From the NCBI RefSeq assembly GCF_963691685.1, contig NZ_OY829290.1, positions 4,181,001 to 4,245,000 on the forward strand: a stretch of DNA of 64,000 nucleotides, read 5' to 3'. The notes beneath the pieces are model-generated. The model did not search any database. It was not told the origin of the DNA and worked only from the letters and a program-made list of their open reading frames with translations. Within the stretch, counting starts at the first letter, position 1. Each line of letters opens with the position of its first letter. The position numbers and the translations under genes are program-made. Shown one piece after another: positions 52,719-62,026 of the stretch. The DNA is from Thalassovita sp. GTDB lineage: Bacteria; Pseudomonadota; Alphaproteobacteria; Rhodobacterales; Rhodobacteraceae.

Positions 52719-53216
52719 TCAGGTCGCGAGCCAGGCGCGTAACGCGGCGGGTGAATCACCTGCCTGTTCCGCCGCACCGCCGGTGAAGTCCTGAAAGGCG
52801 GCGAAGTTCGTTTCATTCACCCCAACAAGCACCGGCACCTCAAGTTCCAGCGCCAAAGCGATGGTGGAGCGGAAACCGCGCCCCTCGGCCTCATGCTTGC
52901 CGAATTTGTTGATGATCACCAGTTTGGGGGCGGCATTACTCAGCTGCGCCTCAGTCAGGCCAACGGCCTGTTCCAGCGCCACCGGATCCAGACGGCAGCC
53001 GCGCGAATCCTTGCCAAGGTTCTGGGAAATGCGCACCACCGGGCCTGCGGGCAGGATCTGCAAATCCATATCGCATTTGCCCTCAGGCGCACATTCAATG
53101 TCATGCTGCACCGCACCAGCCAGCGCCAAACCCTCGGCCGCCAAATCGGCCGCAAGCCCCGCCAGCAGGCGGTTCATTTCGCCCCGTTCCGAGATTTTCA
53201 CATAGCCGATCTTCAT
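52719..53216 (-). CDS. DUF2478 domain-containing protein
   Basis: A 165-residue protein of the DUF2478 family, described as a possible nucleotide-binding protein often found near molybdate transport genes; no molybdate genes are near here. Family marks are the C-D-M-D-L-Q-I-L-P stretch near residues 48-56, R-I-S-Q-N-L-G-K-D-S-R-G-C-R-L-D near 62-77, and V-I-I-N-K-F-G-K-H-E-A-E-G-R-G near 99-113. Cys43, Cys48 and Cys74 may bind a metal (inference). The start at 53216 lies 27 bases after the tex stop. Confidence 0.8.
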   Translation of the reverse strand: MKIGYVKISERGEMNRLLAGLAADLAAEGLALAGAVQHDIECAPEGKCDMDLQILPAGPVVRISQNLGKDSRGCRLDPVALEQAVGLTEAQLSNAAPKLVIINKFGKHEAEGRGFRSTIALALELEVPVLVGVNETNFAAFQDFTGGAAEQAGDSPAALRAWLAT

Positions 53217-53243
53217 GTCTTGCTCCTTGGTGCTGCGAGAGCT

Positions 53244-55616
53244 TTAGCGCTTTTTCATCGCATCCATCAATGCGGCACCGAGTGCACCTGTGTCATTTCC
53301 CTTAACCTGGGACTTGCCCAGGGACTTACTGGAAAACTTGCCACCACCCGGGCCCCCGCGGGCTCCACCACGGGATCCACCGGGGCCGCCAGGCCCGCCG
53401 GAGCGGCCGCGATCCTGCCGATCACTCTGCCCTCCACGCGCAGCCGGGGCAGCGCCCCCATCTTTGCGCATGCTGAGGCCGATGCGGTTGCGGGGCACAT
53501 CCACCTCGGTCACGCGGACCTTCACCACATCGCCCGCTTTGACCACCTCATGCGGGTCTTTGACAAAGCGGTCGGCCAATTGGCTGACGTGAACCAGACC
53601 ATCCTGGTGCACACCAATATCCACAAAGGCGCCGAAGGCCGCGACATTGGTCACGGTGCCTTCCAGTGACATGCCGGGTTTCAGGTCTTTGATGTCATCA
53701 ATGCCATCGGCAAAGCTGGCGGTTTTGAAATCAGGGCGCGGGTCGCGGCCCGGCTTTTCCAGTTCCGACAGGATGTCGCGCACCGTCGGCAGACCGAAAA
53801 TATCATCAACAAAATCCTCAGCCCGCACCCGGCGCAGCTGGGCCTCATCCCCCATCAACTGGCGCAGATCACGGCCGCAGGCGGCAACAATTTTGCGCGC
53901 CACGCCATAGGCTTCTGGGTGGACCGAGGAGGCATCCAGCGGCTCATCCCCTTCGGCGATGCGCAGAAAGCCGGCGCATTGTTCAAAGGCGCGCGGACCC
54001 AGACGGGCGACATCCAGCAGCTCTTTGCGGGTTTTGAAGGCGCCGTTGATGTTGCGGTGGCTGACGATGGCCTCAGCCAGGCTCTCTCCCAGGCCCGAGA
54101 CCCGCGCCAGCAATGGTGCGGAGGCCATGTTGAGGTCAACGCCCACCGCGTTCACCGCATCCTCCACCACCGCATCCAAGGAACGGGCCAGTTGGAACTG
54201 ATCGACATCGTGCTGGTACTGGCCAACGCCGATCGACTTGGGCTCAATCTTCACCAATTCGGCCAGCGGGTCCTGCAGACGCCGGGCAATCGACACGGCG
54301 CCGCGCAGGCTGACATCCAGATCGGGGAATTCACGTGCCGCCAGTTCCGAGGCGGAATAGACCGAGGCCCCCGCCTCGGACACCACAACCTTGGTGGGCT
54401 TGGCGCCCGGCAGTTCCCGCAGTAGATCGGCGACCATCTTTTCACTTTCACGGCTGGCGGTGCCATTGCCGATGGCGATCAGTTCCACGCCGTGCTGCTT
54501 GATCAGCTTGGCCAGGGTGACCTGCGATCCGCGCAGATCGTTTTTCGGCTGGAACGGGTAGATCGTATCGGTCGCCAGCACCTTGCCGGTGGCATCCACC
54601 ACCGCCACCTTGCAGCCGGTACGGATGCCGGGATCAAGGCCCAGCGTTGCTTTGGCCCCTGCCGGCGCGGCCAGCAGCAAATCCTTGAGGTTGCGGGCAA
54701 AAACCTTGATTGCCTCATCCTGCGCCCGTTTGCGCAGATCCGCCATCAGATCCAACATCATCGAGAGCGACAGCTTCACCCGCCAGGTCCAGCTGGCCGC
54801 CTTGCGCAGCCATTGATCCCCGGCCCCCGCGCCGCTGACATCAAGCGCCGCCGCGACCATATCAGGGGCACGATCAGCGTCTTCTTCAGCCGGGGCGATA
54901 TCGACGCTCAGGATGCCCTCATTGCTGGCCCGCATCATCGCAAGGGCGCGGTGGCTGGGGGCATCTTTCCATGGTTCCTGATGATCGAAATAGTCCGAGA
55001 ACTTGGCGCCTTTGGCCTCCTGCCCTTCGATCACCTTGGCCTTGATCAGCGCGTTGCCCTGCATGAAGCCGCGCAGCCGGCCAATCAGATCAGCGTTTTC
55101 GGTCAGCCGTTCTGCAACAATGTCCCGGGCACCATTGAGGGCCGTTTTGGTATCCGCAACAGCATCGGACAGGTAGGCATTGGCCAGTTCTTCAGGATCG
55201 GCATGGCGATCAGCCAGAATGGCATCCAGCAACGGCTCCAACCCGTTTTCCCGCGCGATCATCGCTTTGGTGCGGCGCTTGGGTTTATAGGGCAGATAGA
55301 GGTCTTCTAGCTGGGCCTTGGTTTCCGCCGTGGCGATGGATTTCGCCAGCTCATCCGTCAGCTTGTCCTGCGATTTGATCGACTCGACGATGGCAGCGCG
55401 GCGCTGTTCCAACTCCCGCAGATAGACCAGCCGTTCAGACAGCGTGCGCAGCTGACTGTCATCCAGACCGCCTGTCGCCTCTTTCCGGTAACGGGCCACA
55501 AACGGCACGGTGGCACCCTCATCCAGAAGTGTCACGGCAGCGCCGACCTGACTGGCCGCAGCGCCGATTTCTTTGGCGATGATCTGGGTGATACGTGGGG
55601 CGGTGTCGAGCGCCAT
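53244..55616 (-). CDS. tex: Tex-family transcription accessory protein
   Basis: A 790-residue RNA-binding protein with the full Tex/YhgF layout: an N-terminal helical domain, the YqgF-type RNase H-like domain near 325-460 (G-L-D-P-G-I-R-T-G-C), a helix-hairpin-helix pair near 490-570 (L-A-R-V-S-G-L-G), and an S1 RNA-binding domain near 650-720 (G-A-F-V-D-I-G-V-H-Q-D-G-L-V-H-V-S). The C-terminal tail is Gly/Arg-rich. GAGAGGACC precedes the ATG at 55616; the frame is open far upstream across the divergent ade gene but is not coding there. Confidence 0.94.
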   Translation of the reverse strand: MALDTAPRITQIIAKEIGAAASQVGAAVTLLDEGATVPFVARYRKEATGGLDDSQLRTLSERLVYLRELEQRRAAIVESIKSQDKLTDELAKSIATAETKAQLEDLYLPYKPKRRTKAMIARENGLEPLLDAILADRHADPEELANAYLSDAVADTKTALNGARDIVAERLTENADLIGRLRGFMQGNALIKAKVIEGQEAKGAKFSDYFDHQEPWKDAPSHRALAMMRASNEGILSVDIAPAEEDADRAPDMVAAALDVSGAGAGDQWLRKAASWTWRVKLSLSMMLDLMADLRKRAQDEAIKVFARNLKDLLLAAPAGAKATLGLDPGIRTGCKVAVVDATGKVLATDTIYPFQPKNDLRGSQVTLAKLIKQHGVELIAIGNGTASRESEKMVADLLRELPGAKPTKVVVSEAGASVYSASELAAREFPDLDVSLRGAVSIARRLQDPLAELVKIEPKSIGVGQYQHDVDQFQLARSLDAVVEDAVNAVGVDLNMASAPLLARVSGLGESLAEAIVSHRNINGAFKTRKELLDVARLGPRAFEQCAGFLRIAEGDEPLDASSVHPEAYGVARKIVAACGRDLRQLMGDEAQLRRVRAEDFVDDIFGLPTVRDILSELEKPGRDPRPDFKTASFADGIDDIKDLKPGMSLEGTVTNVAAFGAFVDIGVHQDGLVHVSQLADRFVKDPHEVVKAGDVVKVRVTEVDVPRNRIGLSMRKDGGAAPAARGGQSDRQDRGRSGGPGGPGGSRGGARGGPGGGKFSSKSLGKSQVKGNDTGALGAALMDAMKKR

Positions 55617-55763
55617 TTTTGGTCCTCTCAGTCTTTGGGAGGGCCACCATAGAAGCGCGCGCGAAGGAGGGGAAGGCGAAATAGAAATGACGCAGGTTTG
55701 CCCTACCGCTGGCCCCTGCACCATGGCATGCTGCGCCATTGATTTGAGGAAGGAGCGCAGCAC

Positions 55764-57494
55764 ATGGGCAGCAGCACGGGGCATTTGGCACAGGGGATCG
55801 GGCAACGGATCGCACAACGGATCGCTCAGGGGCGCGGGCAAGATAAAGCAGATCTGGTGCTGAAGGGCGGCCAGATTTTTGACCTGATGACCGGCCAGAT
55901 GCTGCAGGGCGATGTGGCGATTTGTGGCGACCGGGTGGTGGGCATCTGCGAGAGCTATGACGGCACGCGCGAGGTGGATGTCAGCGGCAAGGTGCTGGTT
56001 CCGGGGTTCATCGACACCCATCTGCATATCGAAAGCTCCCTTGTGACGCCGTTTGAATTTGACCGCTGCGTGCTGCCACATGGGGTGACCACAGCGATCT
56101 GCGATCCGCATGAGATTGCCAATGTGATCGGCCCGGCAGGCATTCGCTACTTCCAGCAGGCGGCTGGCAGCACCCTGATGGATATCAAGGTGCAGCTGTC
56201 CTCCTGCGTGCCCTCCACCGATATGGAAACTGCAGGGGCAACCATTCTGGCGGAGGATCTGAAACCGCTGATGGGGCATCCCAGCGGCATCGGTCTGGCG
56301 GAGTTCATGAATTTTCCCGGCGTGCTGTTTCAGGATCCGGAGGTGATGAAAAAGCTGGACCTGTTTGAGGATCAGCATATTGATGGCCATTGCCCGTTGC
56401 TGTCTGGCAAGGATCTGAACGGCTACATTGCCGCTGGCATCCGCACGGAACATGAAGCAACCACCGCCGAAGAGGCGATGGAAAAACTGCGCAAAGGCAT
56501 GCGGGTTCTGATCCGCGAAGGCTCAGTTTCCAAAGACCTGCATGCGCTGGCGCCAATCCTGACCGATGTGACCTCCCCCTATCTGTGCCTCTGCACCGAT
56601 GACCGCAATCCGCTGGATATCGCGGAACAGGGGCATCTGGATTACATGATCCGCACGCTGATTGGGCTGGGGGTTTCCCCCTTGGCGGTGTACCGCGCGG
56701 CCAGCCTTTCGGCGGCCGAGGCCTTTGGTCTGAAGGATCGCGGTCAGATCAGTCCCGGCAAACGCGCTGACATCGTGATCCTGAATGATCTTGAGACCTG
56801 CGATGTGGCGGATGTGATCTGCGGCGGGGTCTGGGTTGACGATGCCGCCTTTGCAGCCCGTGAGCTGATTGATCCCGTCGGCCGCCACTCGGTCAACGCG
56901 CCCAAGGTTGGGCCGCAGCATTTCCGCACCGCCGGAAACCGGGAAGACACCGATGTGATCGGCATTCTGGAAGGCAAGATCATCACCGAACATCTGAACG
57001 AAGTCATGGTGATTGAAGATGGTGACAAACGCCCTGACCTCAGCCGCGATCTGATCAAGATCGCCGTGATCGAACGCCATGGTAAAAACGGCAATATGGC
57101 CACCGGCTTTGTGCGCGGGTTCAACCTGAAGCGTGGCGCGATTGCCTCCACGGTCTGTCACGACCATCATAACATCGCGGTTGTTGGCGCCGATTACGAT
57201 GACATGGCACTGGCCGCCAACCGCTTGGGAGAGATTGAGGGCGGATTTGTGGTCGTCGCGGGTGGCAAGGTTCTGGCTGAACTGCCCCTGCCCGTTGCCG
57301 GGCTGATGAGCCTTGAAAGCCATGAGGTGGTGCATGACCAACTGGTCGATCTGCGTGCCGCCGCACGGGATCTGGGGGTCACATTGGAAGAGCCGTTCCT
57401 GCAGCTGGCGTTCCTCGCATTGCCGGTCATTCCCAACCTCAAAATCACCGATCGCGGGCTGGTGGATGTGAACAAGTTTGAGATCATTTCGTAA
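55764..57494 (+). CDS. ade: Adenine deaminase
   Basis: A 576-residue metal-dependent amidohydrolase that converts adenine to hypoxanthine. The metal-binding motif D-T-H-L-H-I-E-S-S is at 84-92, followed by I-C-D-P-H-E-I-A-N-V near 112-121 and a L-C-T-D-D-R-N-P near 274-281. This order is diagnostic of bacterial Ade. GGAAGGAG lies before the ATG. Codons 10-25 are built of four nearly identical 12-base repeats (55791-55838) that encode the N-terminal Q-G/R-I-x tail; such a stretch is unusual for the family. Confidence 0.94.
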   Translation: MGSSTGHLAQGIGQRIAQRIAQGRGQDKADLVLKGGQIFDLMTGQMLQGDVAICGDRVVGICESYDGTREVDVSGKVLVPGFIDTHLHIESSLVTPFEFDRCVLPHGVTTAICDPHEIANVIGPAGIRYFQQAAGSTLMDIKVQLSSCVPSTDMETAGATILAEDLKPLMGHPSGIGLAEFMNFPGVLFQDPEVMKKLDLFEDQHIDGHCPLLSGKDLNGYIAAGIRTEHEATTAEEAMEKLRKGMRVLIREGSVSKDLHALAPILTDVTSPYLCLCTDDRNPLDIAEQGHLDYMIRTLIGLGVSPLAVYRAASLSAAEAFGLKDRGQISPGKRADIVILNDLETCDVADVICGGVWVDDAAFAARELIDPVGRHSVNAPKVGPQHFRTAGNREDTDVIGILEGKIITEHLNEVMVIEDGDKRPDLSRDLIKIAVIERHGKNGNMATGFVRGFNLKRGAIASTVCHDHHNIAVVGADYDDMALAANRLGEIEGGFVVVAGGKVLAELPLPVAGLMSLESHEVVHDQLVDLRAAARDLGVTLEEPFLQLAFLALPVIPNLKITDRGLVDVNKFEIIS

Positions 57495-57521
57495 CGGTCT
57501 GGACTGCCCAAACAGGTTTAA

Positions 57522-57549
57522 ATTTCGCATTGCGGAATAAGATTTCGCA
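57522..57549 (+). promoter_or_regulatory. Operator-like repeat array before the FadJ-like operon
   Basis: ATTTCGCA at 57522-57529 is repeated exactly at 57542-57549, 20 bases apart (two helical turns), with the near-inverse TGCGGAAT at 57531-57538 between them. The array ends three bases before the candidate -35 box, a location suited to regulator binding. Confidence 0.4.
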
Positions 57550-57552
57550 ACA

Positions 57553-57581
57553 TTGACGTGATCCTTTTCGGGCACTAGCTT
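57553..57581 (+). promoter_or_regulatory. Candidate promoter of the FadJ-like operon
   Basis: TTGACG (57553-57558), a 17-base spacer, and TAGCTT (57576-57581). The -35 box is good; the -10 box is weak. The start of transcription would fall close to 57588. Confidence 0.4.
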
Positions 57582-57592
57582 AGCGGCAAATC

Positions 57593-57616
57593 AAAACCGG
57601 CCTTCGGGTCGGTTTT
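57593..57616 (+). terminator. TTCG-tetraloop hairpin in the ade / FadJ-like gene interval
   Basis: AAAACCGGCC and GGTCGGTTTT pair (one G-T) around TTCG, a 10-bp stem with terminal A/T runs. It is about 99 bases past the ade stop. It has the form of an intrinsic terminator, but it lies just downstream of the candidate promoter for the next operon, so it might also act as an attenuator. Confidence 0.65.
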
Positions 57617-57645
57617 CCCACTTTCCAACAGCCGGGGCCGCTGAC

Positions 57646-59745
57646 ATGACCACCTCTTCCGCCGTCAACGCCAATATTTCCATCGAACAGCTGGGTGACA
57701 TCGCCCTGATCTGCATCGACAACCCGCCCGTCAACGCCTCAGGCCAGCTGGTGCGCCAGGGGCTGCTGGATGCGGTGACACAGCTGAACAGCACAGCAGA
57801 AACCAAGGTGATTGCCATCTATGCCGCTGGCCGCACCTTTGTGGCGGGCGCCGACATCAAGGAATTCGGCAAGCCGCCGCTGGAACCCTATCTGCCCGAT
57901 GTGTTCAACGCGATTGAGGCAAGTGCAATCCCGGTGATTTCGATCCTGCACGGCACCGCATTGGGCGGCGGCTTTGAACTGGCGCTGTCGACCCATGCCC
58001 GTATTGGCCTCAAAGGCCTGAAAATCGGCCTGCCAGAGGTCAACCTAGGCCTGTTGCCCGGGGCCGGGGGCACCCAACGCCTGCCGCGTCTGGCCGGCAT
58101 GGGCTTCACCCTTGATATGGCGCTCAGCGGAAAACCGGTCAGCGGGGAGGCCGCCCTTGAGTCCGGTGCCATCGACCGTCTGGTCGAAGGGGATCCGCGC
58201 GATGTTGCACTGGCCATGGCGCAGGAGGTCATCGACGGCACGTTGGCCACCCGCCCGACCGGGTCGCTGCAGGTCACAGCCGATGAAACCCTGCTGGAAG
58301 AGACCGCCAATAAGCTGCGCATGAAGCAACCGCACCTCTTCTCCCCACATAAAATCGTCGAGGCAGTCGCGGCCTCAACCCTGCCACTGGCTGAGGGTCT
58401 GAAAGTTGAACGCGCCGCCTTTATGGAGGCGATGGAAACCCCGCAGCGCGGCGGCCTGATCCACGCCTTTTTTGGGGAACGCGCGGTTTCGAACATCCCT
58501 GAGGCCAAGGGGGACGCCCGCGATATCGCCAAGGTTGGCATCATCGGTGGCGGCACCATGGGATCGGGGATCGCAACCGCCTGCCTGCTGGCTGGGCTGC
58601 CGGTGCGCCTGATTGAGGTGGCACAGGACGGGCTGGACCGTGGGGTCGCCACGATCACCAAGAATCTTGAGGGCGCCGTCAAACGTGGCAAGCTGACCGA
58701 GGCCAAGAAAGCCGCCGCCCTGGCTGCACTGGAACCCTCGCTAGCGATGGAAGATCTGGCCGACGTGGATCTGGTGATTGAAGCCGTGTTTGAAAGCATG
58801 GACGTCAAACGTGACATCTTTGGCAAGCTGGACACGATCTGCAAGGACGGGGCGATCCTTGCCTCCAACACCTCTTACCTCGACATCAACGAAATTGCCG
58901 CCTGCACCAACCGGCCGGGCGATGTTCTGGGGCTGCACTTCTTCAGCCCGGCCCATGTGATGCGCCTGCTGGAGATCGTACAAGGTGCCGAATCCGCACC
59001 CGAGGTTCTGGCCACCGGCTTTGCCTTTGCCAAACGGTTGAAGAAGGTGGGTGTGCTGGCGCAGGTTTGCGATGGCTTCATCGGCAACCGGATCATGAAC
59101 CACTATGCCAAGGCCGTGGGCTATCTGGTGCTGGACGGCGCATCACCGGCTGAGGTGGATCAGGCGCTGGAAGGCTTCGGCCTGGCCATGGGCCCGCACA
59201 AGGTGGGTGATCTGGCGGGGCTGGACATCGGCTGGGCCAACCGCAAACGCACCGCCCACCTGCGCGACCCTGCTGACCGCTACGCCACCCCACATGCGGA
59301 TCGTATCTGCGAACAGGGCTGGTTTGGCCGCAAAACCGGATCGGGGTATTACACCTATGAGGACAAACATCCCAAGGTGAACCCTGAGGCGATCAAGATC
59401 ATTGAGGATCTGCGCAGCGAACTGAACATCACACCGCAGGACTTCTCGGCCGAGGAGATTGTGGATCGTTACCTGACCGCGATGATCGTGGAATCGATCC
59501 GCGTGATCGAAGATGGCACCGCGAAACGGCCAGTGGACGTCGATATGGTCTTCCTGTTTGGCTATGGCTTCCCCCGGTTCCGGGGCGGGCCGCTGCATCA
59601 GGCGGATCAGATCGGCACCAAGGCGCTGATCAAACGGATCGAAGGCTACGCCGCCGACGATGCCCGTTACTGGCAGGTACCGCAGCTGCTGCGTGACATG
59701 GACGCGGCGGGTCAGACATTTGCTGACCTCAACAAGAAAGGATAA
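57646..59745 (+). CDS. Bifunctional enoyl-CoA hydratase / 3-hydroxyacyl-CoA dehydrogenase (FadJ/PimF-like)
   Basis: A 699-residue beta-oxidation fusion. The N-terminal hydratase domain (about 1-190) has the oxyanion segment A-G-A-D-I-K-E-F and the catalytic pair Glu111 (G-G-G-F-E-L-A-L-S) and Glu131 (L-P-E-V-N-L-G). The central NAD-binding domain (about 300-480) has the I-I-G-G-G-T-M-G-S-G fingerprint, H-F-F-S-P-A-H and C-D-G-F-I-G-N-R. A C-terminal 3HCDH domain follows. Two acyl-CoA dehydrogenase genes follow at 3-base gaps, an order like the pim operon for dicarboxylic acids; general FadJ function is the alternative. Confidence 0.92.
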   Translation: MTTSSAVNANISIEQLGDIALICIDNPPVNASGQLVRQGLLDAVTQLNSTAETKVIAIYAAGRTFVAGADIKEFGKPPLEPYLPDVFNAIEASAIPVISILHGTALGGGFELALSTHARIGLKGLKIGLPEVNLGLLPGAGGTQRLPRLAGMGFTLDMALSGKPVSGEAALESGAIDRLVEGDPRDVALAMAQEVIDGTLATRPTGSLQVTADETLLEETANKLRMKQPHLFSPHKIVEAVAASTLPLAEGLKVERAAFMEAMETPQRGGLIHAFFGERAVSNIPEAKGDARDIAKVGIIGGGTMGSGIATACLLAGLPVRLIEVAQDGLDRGVATITKNLEGAVKRGKLTEAKKAAALAALEPSLAMEDLADVDLVIEAVFESMDVKRDIFGKLDTICKDGAILASNTSYLDINEIAACTNRPGDVLGLHFFSPAHVMRLLEIVQGAESAPEVLATGFAFAKRLKKVGVLAQVCDGFIGNRIMNHYAKAVGYLVLDGASPAEVDQALEGFGLAMGPHKVGDLAGLDIGWANRKRTAHLRDPADRYATPHADRICEQGWFGRKTGSGYYTYEDKHPKVNPEAIKIIEDLRSELNITPQDFSAEEIVDRYLTAMIVESIRVIEDGTAKRPVDVDMVFLFGYGFPRFRGGPLHQADQIGTKALIKRIEGYAADDARYWQVPQLLRDMDAAGQTFADLNKKG

Positions 59746-59748
59746 CCG

Positions 59749-60933
59749 ATGGAGCTGAGCTACACCCCTGAGGAACAGGCCTTTCAGGCCGAGGTGCGCG
59801 CCTATCTTGCCGAACATCTTCCCGACCATATTTCAAGCGCCGTGCGCGCCGGGGGGGAGCTGAGCAAAGCCATCATGGAAGAATGGCACGCCATTCTGCA
59901 ACGTCGCGGCTGGCTGGCCACCACCTGGCCCGAGGCCTTTGGCGGCCCCGGCTGGTCCCCGGTTGAGCGGCATATCTTTGAGGAAGAATGTTGCCGCGCC
60001 TATGCCCCGCGCATCGTGCCCTTTGGCATCAACATGCTAGGGCCGGTGCTGCAGAAATTTGGCAGCAAGGCGCAGCAGGATCACTATCTGCCCCGCATTC
60101 TGGATGGCACCGATTGGTGGTGTCAGGGCTATTCCGAACCCGGTGCCGGTTCCGATCTGGCCAGCCTGAAAACCCGCGCGGTGCGCGATGGGGATCATTA
60201 TATCATCAACGGTCAGAAGACCTGGACCACATTGGGCCAGCACGCCGATTGGATCTTCTGCCTATGCCGGACGGACCCGGATGCAAAGCCGCAGGCGGGC
60301 ATCAGTTTTATCCTTGTTGATCTGAACACCCCCGGCATCGAAATGCGCCCGATCAAGCTGATCGAAGGCGGCCATGAGGTGAATGAGGTCTTCTTCACCG
60401 ATGTGAAGGTGCCGGTGGAAAATCTGGTTGGCGAGGAAAACAAGGGCTGGACCATCGCCAAATACCTGCTGACCCATGAACGCACCGGGATTGCGGGTGT
60501 TGGCTTCTCAATCCAAGCTTTGGAAGAAGTGAAAGCGCTGGCCACCAAGATGCGCCGGGGTGGTCGCCCCCTGATCGAGGATCCGCTGTTTGCCGCCCGC
60601 CTGGCAAAGGTTGAGATCGATCTGGAAGCGATGAAAATCACCAACCTCAGGATGCTGTTTCAGGCGCAGAAACAGGGGGCGCCGGGGCCGGAGACCTCAA
60701 TCCTGAAAATCAAAGGCACCCTGATCAATCAGGAACTGCGCGATCTGGCGCGGCGGGCGCTGGGGCCGCTGGCGGCCCCCACCGGCATCGCCACCGAAAG
60801 CAATCTGATGTTTGGCCCAAGTGATACCGGCAACAACGCCGCGCGCTATTTCAACAACCGCAAGACATCGATCTTTGGTGGATCCAATGAGATCCAGCGC
60901 AACATTCTGACCAAAACCATGCTGGAGCTCTGA
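59749..60933 (+). CDS. Acyl-CoA dehydrogenase, pimeloyl-CoA dehydrogenase large subunit-like
   Basis: A 394-residue flavoenzyme. The FAD/substrate segments are W-W-C-Q-G-Y-S-E-P-G-A-G-S-D-L-A-S-L near 122-140 and N-G-Q-K-T-W-T-T near 157-164; the C-terminal F-G-G-S-N-E-I-Q-R-N-I has the Glu near the usual catalytic place. The sequence resembles PimC, the large subunit of a heteromeric dehydrogenase of pimeloyl-CoA and related dicarboxyl-CoAs. It starts 3 bases after the FadJ-like gene and is followed by a smaller dehydrogenase, so a two-subunit enzyme is likely. Confidence 0.87.
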   Translation: MELSYTPEEQAFQAEVRAYLAEHLPDHISSAVRAGGELSKAIMEEWHAILQRRGWLATTWPEAFGGPGWSPVERHIFEEECCRAYAPRIVPFGINMLGPVLQKFGSKAQQDHYLPRILDGTDWWCQGYSEPGAGSDLASLKTRAVRDGDHYIINGQKTWTTLGQHADWIFCLCRTDPDAKPQAGISFILVDLNTPGIEMRPIKLIEGGHEVNEVFFTDVKVPVENLVGEENKGWTIAKYLLTHERTGIAGVGFSIQALEEVKALATKMRRGGRPLIEDPLFAARLAKVEIDLEAMKITNLRMLFQAQKQGAPGPETSILKIKGTLINQELRDLARRALGPLAAPTGIATESNLMFGPSDTGNNAARYFNNRKTSIFGGSNEIQRNILTKTMLEL

Positions 60934-60936
60934 TCG

Positions 60937-62007
60937 ATGGATTTTACCCCTTCAGACACCCGCCAAATGCTGGCTGACAGCCTCACCCGTTATCTGGCTG
61001 ATCAATATCCGGTCGAGCATCGCAATGCTGTTGCCTATGACGCACCGTTCCATGACGCCAGCAAGTGGCAGGAACTGGTTGAGCTGGGCGTCTTGCACGC
61101 CCTCGTCCCCGAAGAGGCCGGCGGTTTTGGCGGTGCAGGCTTTGACATCACCACCGTATTTCAGGCGCTTGGCACTGCGCTTTGCCCCGAACCGATCTTG
61201 CCCGCGTTGATGGCGGCACGGCTCTTGGCGGCGGCAGGTCAGGACGTAACCGCCCTGATGGAAGGCGGCGCAACATACGCCCCCGCATGGGCTGAGGTCG
61301 ATGCCCCCTATCAGCTGCAGGATATCGCGATGGAGGCCCGGGTGGCCGGGGACGGCTATCTGCTGTCAGGGCGCAAGGCGCTGGTCTACGGCGGCCAGAT
61401 CGCGACGCATTTCCTTGTGGCCGCGCGGCTTAACGATCAGCTGGCGCTGTTTGACGTCAAAGCGCAGGATGCAGACGTGCAGGGCTATGGGCTGATCGAT
61501 GGTGGTGGCGCGGCGGAGCTGTTGCTGGATCAGACCCCGGCCACGCTGTTGCTGGCCGATGCGGAGGACACTTGGGGACAGGCGCTGAACGCGGGCGCGC
61601 TGGCCCTATGTGCCGAAGCGGTGGGCGCCATGCAGGTCGCCTATGACACCACGCTGGATTACCTGAAACAGCGCAAGCAGTTTGGCGTGCCAATCGGCAA
61701 GTTTCAGGTGTTGCAGCACCGCACGGTCGACTTGTTGATGGAGATTGAGCAAGCCCGTTCCATCACCATCAAAGCGGCGGCGGAACTGGATGGCCCGCAG
61801 GGTGGGCGCTACGTCTCGATGGCGAAACACCTGATTGGCCGCGCGGCCCGGCAGGTGGCCGAAGAGGCGATCCAGATGCATGGTGGCATCGCCATGACCT
61901 GGGAATACCCGCTGTCACATTATGCCAAACGGCTGACCATGCTGGATGCGCAACTGGGTGACACCGACGAACACCTGTCGCGTGTCGCAGCCACCCTGAT
62001 CCAATAG
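60937..62007 (+). CDS. Acyl-CoA dehydrogenase, pimeloyl-CoA dehydrogenase small subunit-like
   Basis: A 356-residue acyl-CoA dehydrogenase, shorter than the neighbour. The FAD-domain helices are recognisable (Q-R-K-Q-F-G-V-P-I-G-K-F-Q near 246-258, Q-M-H-G-G-I-A-M-T-W-E-Y near 312-323), but the C-terminal segment where others have G-G-x-x-E-I-Q reads Q-L-G-D-T-D-E-H, so the standard catalytic Glu is not found there. The likeness to PimD and the 3-base gap to the PimC-like gene suggest it works as the partner subunit, perhaps non-catalytic (inference). It ends 19 bases from polA. Confidence 0.83.
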   Translation: MDFTPSDTRQMLADSLTRYLADQYPVEHRNAVAYDAPFHDASKWQELVELGVLHALVPEEAGGFGGAGFDITTVFQALGTALCPEPILPALMAARLLAAAGQDVTALMEGGATYAPAWAEVDAPYQLQDIAMEARVAGDGYLLSGRKALVYGGQIATHFLVAARLNDQLALFDVKAQDADVQGYGLIDGGGAAELLLDQTPATLLLADAEDTWGQALNAGALALCAEAVGAMQVAYDTTLDYLKQRKQFGVPIGKFQVLQHRTVDLLMEIEQARSITIKAAAELDGPQGGRYVSMAKHLIGRAARQVAEEAIQMHGGIAMTWEYPLSHYAKRLTMLDAQLGDTDEHLSRVAATLIQ

Positions 62008-62026
62008 GGCAGATTTGCAGGGGCGC

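Noticed and set aside
55617..56453. Upstream extension of the tex frame across ade
   Set aside because: The sequence has no protein-like features, and the ATG at 55616 has a proper ribosome binding site.
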